Source: a virus
Reading direction: 5' to 3' (one strand)
DNA length: 29,262 bases
IMG/VR virus record: IMGVR_UViG_3300032053_007180
Coordinates: 1-29,262 of that record
The notes below the pieces were generated by a model. That model was not told the DNA's origin. It ran no database searches and worked only from the letters and a program-made list of their open reading frames with translations. A program made the translations under genes and the position numbers. Positions 8,249-15,139 of the stretch are shown here, in pieces (the stretch's first letter is position 1; each line of letters opens with the position of its first letter).

Positions 8249-8256
8249 TATTTATA
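8249..8256 (+). promoter_or_regulatory. Late-type motif TATTTATA
   Basis: Exact octamer only 3 nt before the ATG at 8260, so if it acts as a -10 box the mRNA would be leaderless. Confidence 0.4.
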
Positions 8257-8259
8257 GGT

Positions 8260-8775
8260 ATGGCAGAAAATAGATTACCTATAACGAGGCTAAACAAGTT
8301 TTTTTCGGAGGACGATTTTGATTTGCATATCCAGATGGGTATGGAGTATCTTCATGGAGATCTGAATATGAAACTTGTTCTCTATTCTGTTGACAGAACA
8401 ACAACGGATACAGACGATGTTTATGGAGAAGTTGGAAAAGACCAAATTAAGTATAAACCACCTGTTGAGTTTCATGGTATAGTTAATATTGTTCAGGCGG
8501 AAACAAAATCATATAAAACAGGTATGTTAAGGTATCTAGAACCTGGCAATATGATTTTATCAGTATATACAAAAGAACTTGAAGACTTGAAGATAGATAT
8601 AAGATTTGGCGATTATATTGGGTATCCCGATAGTGAAAGCAGAGTGAGATTTTATACTGTTGCAAATGATGGTAAGGTTAATGCTGATAATAAACATCAT
8701 CATTTTGGATATAAGCCATCGTATAGAACAATACTTTGCGTTCCAACACAAGAAAATGAATTTAGAGGAATATAA
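8260..8775 (+). CDS. Putative neck/head-closure protein, T4 gp14-like
   Basis: 171 residues. An N-terminal helix (LNKFFSEDDFDLHIQMGMEYL) leads into strands, then TTDTDDVYGE, PPVEFHGIV and a C-terminal beta-rich part (FGDYIGYPDSESRVRFYTVAND) with a His cluster HHH near residue 146. The DVYGE region and the following beta layout recall gp14 neck and stopper-type proteins, but the similarity is weak. The main support is position: it precedes the gp15-like gene by 1 bp and follows the gp13-like gene across a divergent region. Expected role: sealing the portal after packaging and docking the tail. It could instead be another small adaptor. Confidence 0.5.
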   Translation: MAENRLPITRLNKFFSEDDFDLHIQMGMEYLHGDLNMKLVLYSVDRTTTDTDDVYGEVGKDQIKYKPPVEFHGIVNIVQAETKSYKTGMLRYLEPGNMILSVYTKELEDLKIDIRFGDYIGYPDSESRVRFYTVANDGKVNADNKHHHFGYKPSYRTILCVPTQENEFRGI

Positions 8776-8776
8776 A

Positions 8777-10024
8777 ATGACACTACCAAAAAAAAATAAT
8801 ATTAATGTTTATAGACAGGTTGGGACAGAGCCATCATCCGAAGAGCTAGTTCCTAGAAGGCAAGAATTATTGGATAGGATAACTAAATCTGACACCTATT
8901 TACCCGATGAGATATTACACGATGATTTAGATATGGGAATGTTAGAGTTCGTTAAATCGAATCTAAAGGTGATTTCTGACGGTGTTCAAATTCCTATTAT
9001 TCCAAAAATTTTAACTGTTCAAAGATGGGGCGAAATTACAAATAACTGGACATTTTCCGATGAGGACGGAAATATGAAAGTTCCATTTATTGGCGTTATA
9101 AGAAAGCCCGATGTTCAGCCCGGAACTAACCCAAATATTCAAAGGACAATTCCCGATAGAAGACAGATTTATTATGCGACTGTTAAAACATGGAATGGTA
9201 ATATGGCAGGAGCGGATGTTTATAAAATGCCACAGCCAGTTGCCATTGATATAGGATTTGAGGTAATAATAGTTTGTCAAAAATTTAGAGATTTGAATAA
9301 ATTTAATAAAGTTGTGTTACAAAAATTTTCATCAAGACAATCTTATACAACAGTAAAAGGACATTATATTCCGATTATTTTAGATAGAATTAGCGACAAC
9401 TCTCCAATTGATTCTCTAGAAAACCGTAGATTTTATTTACAATCATATGAATTTACAATGTTAGGATTTTTAATTGATGCTGAAGAATTTGAAATTAAAC
9501 CAGCAATAGCTAGAGCAATGTTGTTGTATGAATTCTTGGATACAAAAAATTATACAAAGAAATTTGCGAATAGAACCATTGAAGTTACGACCGCAACATT
9601 TACTGCTAATGGAACTCAAACTACTTTTAATGTTGGCGAAAGTATAGGATTTTTATTTTTTGTCGCAATTAATGGATTAGTTCAACAAAGAGATATTGAT
9701 TATTATTGGATAACTGGAACGCCAAGAATAACTTTTGTAACTGCTCCCGTTGCTGGAAGTCTTATTACAATATTATATTATGCAGGTAAAAGTAATGTAT
9801 TTCAGGATTCTCATGGAAGACTATTATTCTTAGCAACACAATATTTTATATATGATGATTCTTTAACCTTTACCGTTGATCATCAGATAGCTGATGTAAT
9901 CTATGTTGAAACTAATGGGCTTGTAGAAGAAGATGGCAACGGATTTACTTGGACAGGAAATCAAGTAACATATCAATACACACCTATTGTTGGATCTAGA
10001 ATTGGAATTGTGTATTTAAGATAA
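8777..10024 (+). CDS. Tail terminator / sheath-stabilising protein, T4 gp15-like, with C-terminal beta repeats
   Basis: 415 residues from the ATG at 8777, one base after the preceding stop. An ATG at 8756 overlapping that gene is an alternative start. Residues 140-265 (PVAIDIGFEVIIVCQKFRD, then NKFN..V..KFSSRQ, HYIPI.LD, LENRRFYLQSYEFTMLGFLID) follow the layout of T4 gp15, which caps the tail tube and sheath and docks to the neck. T4 gp15 is 272 residues. Here about 145 residues are added, holding two similar beta units (268-337 and 353-415). Their pattern is TF.V, I..V.VNGLV, DY, ITF..P..G..I.I.Y, common in phage structural proteins. The gene is likely co-transcribed with the one at 8260. 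It ends 1 bp from a convergent small gene. Confidence 0.6.
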   Translation: MTLPKKNNINVYRQVGTEPSSEELVPRRQELLDRITKSDTYLPDEILHDDLDMGMLEFVKSNLKVISDGVQIPIIPKILTVQRWGEITNNWTFSDEDGNMKVPFIGVIRKPDVQPGTNPNIQRTIPDRRQIYYATVKTWNGNMAGADVYKMPQPVAIDIGFEVIIVCQKFRDLNKFNKVVLQKFSSRQSYTTVKGHYIPIILDRISDNSPIDSLENRRFYLQSYEFTMLGFLIDAEEFEIKPAIARAMLLYEFLDTKNYTKKFANRTIEVTTATFTANGTQTTFNVGESIGFLFFVAINGLVQQRDIDYYWITGTPRITFVTAPVAGSLITILYYAGKSNVFQDSHGRLLFLATQYFIYDDSLTFTVDHQIADVIYVETNGLVEEDGNGFTWTGNQVTYQYTPIVGSRIGIVYLR

Positions 10025-10025
10025 A

Positions 10026-10199
10026 TTATATTTCATCATATATATCTTTGTCTCTTCTTGTTTTAAACCCCTCTTTTTTTGATTTGTCGAGCTCATCAAT
10101 CCATTTCTCTATCACACGATACATCCTTAATCCTGTTTTGTCACAATAGGATTTTAGTATCTGATGATGTTTTTCGCTGATTTTAATGTTTTTAGTCAT
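10026..10199 (-). CDS. Small ribbon-helix-helix-like DNA-binding protein
   Basis: 57 residues, from the ATG at 10199 to a TAA at 10028-10026. The sequence begins MTKNIKISEKHHQILKSYCD and continues KTGLRMYRVIEKWIDELDKS with a charged tail. The layout is one short beta strand (KNIKIS) and two helices joined by a TG turn, as in MetJ/Arc-type ribbon-helix-helix proteins that bind DNA as dimers. The net charge is basic. It lies in the gap between the gp15-like and sheath genes, on the strand used by the polymerase and helicase. Inference: an early transcriptional regulator, possibly acting on palindromic operators such as the one at 4934. The gene call rests on sense-like sequence filling the gap; the fold is a pattern judgement. 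Confidence 0.6.
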   Translation of the reverse strand: MTKNIKISEKHHQILKSYCDKTGLRMYRVIEKWIDELDKSKKEGFKTRRDKDIYDEI

Positions 10200-10231
10200 G
10201 TTGTTTATATATATAGATAAATAATAGTAAA

Positions 10232-10253
10232 AAAAGATAAAATACTATCTTTT
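10232..10253. other. A+T-rich inverted repeat upstream of the sheath gene
   Basis: AAAAGATA and TATCTTTT, 8-bp arms around a 6-nt loop, lie between the minus-strand small gene and the plus-strand sheath gene. It could be a weak terminator or a regulatory palindrome. Too A+T-rich to be sure. Confidence 0.3.
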
Positions 10254-10290
10254 AATTTTTTAATGACTAATTCTTTGATAAAAATAAAGA

Positions 10291-10298
10291 TATTTATT
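10291..10298 (+). promoter_or_regulatory. Late-type motif variant TATTTATT
   Basis: One mismatch from TATTTATA, 41 nt before the sheath ATG. The longer leader is A+T-rich with no Shine-Dalgarno, usual for Bacteroidetes. Confidence 0.35.
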
Positions 10299-10339
10299 AG
10301 TAATAAAAGCAATAAATAATTAACTAACTATAAGAATCA

Positions 10340-13180
10340 ATGGCAACATCAAACAGAGTATTTGTTTCTCCAGGTGTATATACATCTGAGAAAGATCTAA
10401 CATTCGTTGCACAAAGTGTTGGTGTAACAACTTTGGGCATGGTGGGTGAAACACTGAAAGGACCAGCGTTTGAACCCGTACTAATAAAGAACTTTGACGA
10501 GTTCAGAACATATTTTGGAACAACATCACCAGAAAAAGATGGTAATGATAACCCATCTTATGAACTTCCATATTTTGCTAAATCATATCTGGCGGAATCA
10601 AATCAATTATTTGTAACAAGAATACTTGGTTTAACAGGATATCTACCCGCAACAACATATGGTATTGCAACATTAGGTAGTCTTGATTTCGACTCTACCG
10701 CAACTCCAAATGAAGATGCGCCAGAAACACTAATACCGACAACAACAGGTATAACTGGCAGTACTATGTATTCTGAATTATCAGGAAAAACTGCTACAGA
10801 TGGTAGTTCTGTTACTGAATTTATCGCCAGTGATACATATGCTGATGGCGAATGGTTTACTATAGGATTAGTTCCTACAGCATCAACATCAGGATTATCC
10901 GCAGCATTAGAAATTACAGGACCAATTGGCGATGTTACAAATTTTGCGTGGTATAATTATTTCTTTGACGGAACAAGTCCTAATATTAATGTATATTCAT
11001 ATCTTTTTGTTTATTCTGCATCCACAACAGAATTTGGAGTAACAAAATTTACATATACTGGTGTTACTGTAAATGCATATGATAATATTGTACTTGCCGC
11101 TTTGAGGTCAAGAGGATCTTATCATATATCTACACTAACATTACAAGTAACAGAACCAACTGGACTAACTATGTCAGGAGCAGTTGTTGCAACAGATCCA
11201 TTAGAAGAATTTACCCTTACTGTTACTACAGATGGTGCTAGTGGTGAAACAAGATCGTTTGTGTGTTCTTTAGATAACACATCAACCAAATATATAACAA
11301 AAGTATTGGGAACTAGCGTCTTTGATAAGAGCGAAACCAATTATCCAATATATGTTTTTGAATCATATCCAAAATTTGCTGAAGCATTGAAAGACCGTGG
11401 ATTAATTAGAGGATTAAGCGTAACACCAATTTATCATAGTGTTGACGAAGACTTTTTAACTACATGGCAAACTGCTGCTTCACCATATGTTGTATCTGAA
11501 GTACGAGGCGGAATTGTTGCAGACTTATTTAGAGTGGTTGCAATTTCCGATGGAGACGCATCAAATGTTCAGGTAAAGGTTAGTATAATAAACATTGACC
11601 TTGACACAGCAGAATTTGATATTCTTGTTCGTGATTTTAATGATACAGACGAAAATATGGTTACACTTGAAAGATTTTCAAGATGTTCTATGAATCCCGA
11701 TGTACCTGGATATGTAGCATTAAAAGTTGGAACATCTGATACCGAATATGAATTAAGATCAAAATATATCATGTTGGAAATGGCTAATGATCATCCAACC
11801 GATGCCGTTCCTGCAGGATTTAGAGGATTTACTACTGACCAACTTGATACATCAGTATTGGGGGGCGTTTTATTTAAAACCGAATATTATAATGCTGGGG
11901 CTGCTGTTACATACACATGGGACGGTATTCAAGAAGACTATTCAGGTGATAAACTTAGAAGAGTTATGTTAGGATTATCAACTCAAATAGGTTATGACAA
12001 CAGCATGTTTAGATTTAAAGGTAAAAATGCCAACACAACAACGCCCGGATTCCATTTATCATCTCAGGCAGCAACATTAACAGGTAGTACAATTACAGGT
12101 TTTGAATTTGATTGTACACCATATGACCTAGAAGGGCAAACAGGAGTTAATAATAAATTAATAGAAATTACATATCGCAAATTTACATTTGCATTAAATG
12201 GAGGATTTGATGGCTGGGATATCTACCGAGATGTAAGAACATTCGGAGATGAATTTAAATATGGTAAAGCAACTTATGATGATAATAATACAGATAATGG
12301 TGGTTGTTTTAACCCTACTGTTGGAAACTCAGACTATTATGCATATTTTGCAGGTATTACAACATTTGGTAATGCTGAAGCTATCGACATTAATGTTTTT
12401 GCAACCCCAGGTATTAACTTCTATGACCATTCTTCATTAACTGAAGAAGCAATTGATATGGTTGAAGAAGATAGAGCAGACTCACTTTACATAATTTCAA
12501 CACCAAATGTTCAGACTGTTCTTGAGATTACTGACTTGGTTGATACGATTAATCTTGACTCCAATTATTCGGCTTTATATTGGCCATGGATACAGGTGAG
12601 AGATAATGAAAATTCAACACAACTTTATGTTCCTCCAACTGGCGAAGTTTTAAGAAATATTGCTTTAACAGATAATGTTTCTTATCCTTGGTTCGCTGTA
12701 GCAGGATATGCAAGGGGTATTGTAAATGCAATTAAAGCATCCAAAAAATTAACTCTTGATGAAAGAGATGACCTTTATAGAATGAGAATTAACCCAATCG
12801 CTACATTCTCCGATACTGGTCCAATTATTTGGGGTAACAAAACTCTTCAGATTAGAGAAAGCGCTTTGGATAGAATTAATGTCAGAAGATTGTTACTAAG
12901 AGCAAGGAAACTGATTGCCGCTGTCGCTGTAAGATTATTGTTCGAACAAAACGATGAACAAGTAAGAGCCGAATTTGCAAGATTGGTTAATCCAATTCTT
13001 GAAGCAATTAAGAAAGAAAGAGGATTATATGACTTCCGTTTGGTTGTTTCTAATGACCCTGAAGATATCGATAGTAATACTCTTAGAGGTAAGATTTACA
13101 TCAAACCAACGAGATCTCTCGAATTTATAGACATAGAATTTATAATCACACCAACAGGAGCATCATTTGAGAATATTTAA
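10340..13180 (+). CDS. Contractile tail sheath protein (T4 gp18-like)
   Basis: 946 residues; forms the contractile outer layer of the tail. The N-terminus has the sheath signature FVSPGVYTSEKDLT, then GMVGETLKGPAFEPVLI, FDEFRTYFG and LPYFAKSYLAES..LFVTRILG. The C-terminal domain (about residues 770-940) has PWFAVAGYARGIV, KLTLDERDDLYRMRINPI, IWGNKTLQ, the LDRINVRRLLLRARKLI helix and a final GKIYIKPTRSLEFIDIEFII strand pair, which in sheath proteins links neighbouring subunits. It is nearly 300 residues longer than T4 gp18 (659). The extra length is mostly Thr/Ser/Gly-rich beta sequence between about residues 110 and 480 and probably forms surface domains. It is a single-gene unit ending in a strong terminator. 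Confidence 0.96.
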   Translation: MATSNRVFVSPGVYTSEKDLTFVAQSVGVTTLGMVGETLKGPAFEPVLIKNFDEFRTYFGTTSPEKDGNDNPSYELPYFAKSYLAESNQLFVTRILGLTGYLPATTYGIATLGSLDFDSTATPNEDAPETLIPTTTGITGSTMYSELSGKTATDGSSVTEFIASDTYADGEWFTIGLVPTASTSGLSAALEITGPIGDVTNFAWYNYFFDGTSPNINVYSYLFVYSASTTEFGVTKFTYTGVTVNAYDNIVLAALRSRGSYHISTLTLQVTEPTGLTMSGAVVATDPLEEFTLTVTTDGASGETRSFVCSLDNTSTKYITKVLGTSVFDKSETNYPIYVFESYPKFAEALKDRGLIRGLSVTPIYHSVDEDFLTTWQTAASPYVVSEVRGGIVADLFRVVAISDGDASNVQVKVSIINIDLDTAEFDILVRDFNDTDENMVTLERFSRCSMNPDVPGYVALKVGTSDTEYELRSKYIMLEMANDHPTDAVPAGFRGFTTDQLDTSVLGGVLFKTEYYNAGAAVTYTWDGIQEDYSGDKLRRVMLGLSTQIGYDNSMFRFKGKNANTTTPGFHLSSQAATLTGSTITGFEFDCTPYDLEGQTGVNNKLIEITYRKFTFALNGGFDGWDIYRDVRTFGDEFKYGKATYDDNNTDNGGCFNPTVGNSDYYAYFAGITTFGNAEAIDINVFATPGINFYDHSSLTEEAIDMVEEDRADSLYIISTPNVQTVLEITDLVDTINLDSNYSALYWPWIQVRDNENSTQLYVPPTGEVLRNIALTDNVSYPWFAVAGYARGIVNAIKASKKLTLDERDDLYRMRINPIATFSDTGPIIWGNKTLQIRESALDRINVRRLLLRARKLIAAVAVRLLFEQNDEQVRAEFARLVNPILEAIKKERGLYDFRLVVSNDPEDIDSNTLRGKIYIKPTRSLEFIDIEFIITPTGASFENI

Positions 13181-13201
13181 TCTTTAATATAGATTTAAAA
13201 G

Positions 13202-13227
13202 AAAAGGGTAGGAAACTACCCTTTTTT
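13202..13227 (+). terminator. Intrinsic terminator after the sheath gene
   Basis: AAAAGGGTAG, loop GAAA, CTACCCTTTT: a 10-bp stem with a GNRA tetraloop, followed by T residues. It lies 21 nt after the sheath stop, so the sheath is probably transcribed largely on its own. Confidence 0.9.
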
Positions 13228-13618
13228 ATTTTGAAAAATTTCACCCAGGATCATACTAGTATACTTCTAGTATATATATGTGCTAGCAGATCTCTGGTCC
13301 ATTTATGCTTTTGGGCCTATTAATAAAAAATATTTTACTGGATTCTAGTATTTGATCCTCTATGGTTGGGCCGAAAAATACGAAAATTTTTTGACAAAAT
13401 CAAGTAATTGTAAAAATATTTTTAATTTTTTTATATTTTTTTCTACTAACGCGATAGCAATATAAGATTATTTCGATCTGATAGTATTTATATTAAACAT
13501 ATGATCTATTTACTGGGCCACAAATTTACAAAAAAAAATCGGAAAAGTCAAATAAATAATGTTTTTTAAAATTTAATATATTTATAATAAAACAATAAAA
13601 CGAATTAACTGAAATAAA
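13228..13618. other. Long non-coding gap between sheath and tube genes
   Basis: About 390 bases with no convincing gene. It holds four CTAG sites in 93 bp (13256, 13267, 13283, 13345) and nested inverted repeats (ATACTAGTAT at 13253-13262, ATACT-TCT-AGTAT at 13261-13273). TGGGCC occurs three times (13312, 13367, 13514), and TATTTATA twice (13485 and 13579). A 22-codon reading frame at 13501 looks fortuitous. It is the longest empty stretch in the window and could encode a small RNA or a regulatory region. Confidence 0.5.
13579..13586 (+). promoter_or_regulatory. Late-type motif TATTTATA
   Basis: Exact octamer 32 nt before the tail tube ATG at 13619. A second copy lies at 13485-13492. Terminators on both sides of the tube gene imply that it has its own promoter. 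Confidence 0.5.
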
Positions 13619-14107
13619 ATGGCAGATTTACTAATGAAGATGCCGGTTCCTTATGAACCGAAAAGAAAGAATAGATTTATTCTAAGATTCCCATCGAGTT
13701 TAGGTATCAATGAATGGTATGTATTCTCAGCAACAAGACCAAGTGCAAAAATTAATCCTGTGGAAATTCAATTCCTAAATACATCAACATATGTTGCTGG
13801 AAGATTTACATGGGAAGAATTAAAAGTACAATTTAAAGACCCAATAGGTCCGTCTGCGTCACAAGCCCTAATGGAATGGTTCCGTCTACATGCGGAAAGC
13901 GTTACAGGTAGAATGGGATACGCTGCTGGGTATAAGAAAGATGTTGAATTAGAAATGCTCGACCCAACGGGCGTTGTAGTTGAAAAATGGATTCTTCAAG
14001 GTACTTTCTTATCAACTCTCAATTTTGGAGATTTGGACTATGGAAGAGACGATTTAGCAACTATTGATGCTACCTTGCGCATGGATCGTTGTATACAGGT
14101 GTATTAG
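13619..14107 (+). CDS. Tail tube protein (T4 gp19-like)
   Basis: 162 residues, against 163 for T4 gp19; polymerises into the inner tube through which DNA passes. Seen: an N-terminal RKNRFILRFPSSLGI strand, W.VFSATRPSAKINPVEIQFLN, the ELKVQFKDPIGPSAS..L..W loop, ETV/ESVTGRMGYAAGYKK, and a C-terminal LSTLNFGDLDYGRDDLATI, all in the order typical of gp19 proteins. It is flanked by terminators on both sides, giving a one-gene transcript suited to a protein needed in high copy number. Codon use is slightly less A+T-biased than its neighbours, as expected for a highly expressed structural gene. Confidence 0.96.
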   Translation: MADLLMKMPVPYEPKRKNRFILRFPSSLGINEWYVFSATRPSAKINPVEIQFLNTSTYVAGRFTWEELKVQFKDPIGPSASQALMEWFRLHAESVTGRMGYAAGYKKDVELEMLDPTGVVVEKWILQGTFLSTLNFGDLDYGRDDLATIDATLRMDRCIQVY

Positions 14108-14172
14108 TACTTGATAATCAGATATTTACATAGATTAGAATTAAAATACATCTATCCATTTACAATTTAGAG

Positions 14173-14212
14173 AAATTTCCATATATTTTTATACATATAT
14201 GGAAATTTTTTT
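14173..14212 (+). terminator. Intrinsic terminator after the tube gene
   Basis: A 14-bp stem (14173-14186 with 14195-14208, core TTTCCATATAT/ATATATGGAAA) around an 8-nt loop. The 3' arm runs into seven T residues (14206-14212). It lies 66 nt after the tube stop. Confidence 0.9.
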
Positions 14213-14218
14213 GTATAA

Positions 14219-14226
14219 TACTTATA
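14219..14226 (+). promoter_or_regulatory. Late-type motif variant TACTTATA
   Basis: One mismatch from TATTTATA, 15 nt before the ATG at 14242 and just after the tube terminator, where a new promoter is expected. Confidence 0.35.
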
Positions 14227-14241
14227 TTAAAATAAAAAGAC

Positions 14242-14994
14242 ATGGAAGAATTTAAAATTGACCCTTCAATAGCGTATGATATTGTTGAGTTACCAAGTAA
14301 GGGAATTATGTATCAAAACAACAAAAAATCAGTTAGAGTGGCTTATTTAACCGCAGCGGATGAAAATATTTTAGCATCACCAAATCTAGCATCTACCGGA
14401 GGTGTCGTTATGGAACTATTAAGAAGAAAAATATTAGATAAAGATCTATTAGTTGAGGATATTGTAGAAGAAGATAAACAAGCAATATTAATTTTTTTAA
14501 GAAACACTTCTTTTGGATCTGAATATAATATGACAGTAACAGACCCCAAAACCAGAGAAAAATTTGAAACAGTTATAGATTTATCTCGTCTTAAAATAAA
14601 AGATTTTTCGTTGGTTGCGGACGCAAATGGTGAATATCCATATTATCTCAAAAAGAGCGGAATTGATATTACTTTTAAATATTTAACGCAAAAACAGGAG
14701 ACAGAACTTAAAAAGATAGAAGAAAGTTGGAATGGAGTTGGCCCAGCACCTATAGTAACAAAAAGACTCGAAATGATGATTAAATCTCTTGGAGGAAATA
14801 GAGACATTATGCAAATACATAATTTTATTGAAAGTAAAATGCCAATTACGGATTCTCAAGATTTTAGAAAATATTCGATTGAAAATAAGCCAGGAGTTGA
14901 TTTATCACAGAAAGTAACCACCCCATCAGGAGAAGATATCCAAGTTGAGATTGGGTTCGGGGTGGAGTTTTTTCGTCCTTTCTACGGAATATAG
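14242..14994 (+). CDS. T4 gp26-like baseplate/tail-assembly protein (zero-frame product)
   Basis: 250 residues. N-terminal VELPSKGIMYQNNKKSVRVAYLTAADENIL, then VVMELLRRKILDKDLLVEDIVEEDKQAILIFLRNTSFGSEY and a DLSRLKIKDF segment match the T4 gp26-type baseplate family. The Cys pair I expect in some relatives is absent (TDPKTREKF). It ends GFGVEFFRPFYGI; an FFxP end is, as I recall, usual in this family. It lies between tube and tape measure, the standard place for tail-assembly chaperones. The run TTTTTTC at 14968-14974 is followed by an open +1 frame, so a longer product is likely (next entry). A distant role as hub-assembly factor or tail chaperone is inferred. Confidence 0.72.
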   Translation: MEEFKIDPSIAYDIVELPSKGIMYQNNKKSVRVAYLTAADENILASPNLASTGGVVMELLRRKILDKDLLVEDIVEEDKQAILIFLRNTSFGSEYNMTVTDPKTREKFETVIDLSRLKIKDFSLVADANGEYPYYLKKSGIDITFKYLTQKQETELKKIEESWNGVGPAPIVTKRLEMMIKSLGGNRDIMQIHNFIESKMPITDSQDFRKYSIENKPGVDLSQKVTTPSGEDIQVEIGFGVEFFRPFYGI

Positions 14995-15124
14995 GGAGAG
15001 TCAATTAAAAGAAATTTTATATTTAATTAAACAGGGATTTTCTTATGGAGACATTCTTGTAATGCCTATTTTTGTAAGAAGATATTATATGACATACATA
15101 AGTGAATTGAAAAGTAAAGAATAA
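14242..15124 (+). CDS. gp26-gp51-like fusion made by predicted +1 (or -2) frameshift at TTTTTTC
   Basis: Zero frame through the second TTT (14971-14973), then +1 from GTC at 14975 to TAA at 15122-15124: 244 + 49 = 293 residues. The +1 frame reads VLSTEYRESQLKEILYLIKQ, then GFSYGDILVMPIFVRRYYMT and a short charged end. It has no ATG before 15059, so it cannot readily start alone. The G-F-(S/T)-Y-.-D-.-.-.-MP-.-.-R pattern is typical of gp51-like and tail-chaperone C-terminal parts. Slippage of tRNA-Phe from UUU to UUC, with a CGT codon waiting, is a good +1 site. Xu, Hendrix and Duda showed that frameshifting at this tube/tape-measure position is widespread in long-tailed phages. A sequencing indel in the T run is the alternative. 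Confidence 0.6.
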
Positions 15125-15126
15125 TC

Positions 15127-15134
15127 TATTTATA
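15127..15134 (+). promoter_or_regulatory. Late-type motif TATTTATA
   Basis: Exact octamer 5 nt before the ATG at 15140 and 2 nt after the frameshift-product stop. Confidence 0.4.
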
Positions 15135-15139
15135 GTATT

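Noticed and set aside
8660-8776. Upstream start for the gp15-like gene, overlapping the preceding gene by more than 100 bp
   Set aside because: The extra N-terminus is a shifted frame of the gp14-like gene and looks unlike protein; ATG at 8777 follows the stop by one base.
13501-13569. 22-codon reading frame 8 nt after a TATTTATA copy
   Set aside because: Too short and without recognisable composition; could be a leader peptide but nothing supports it.
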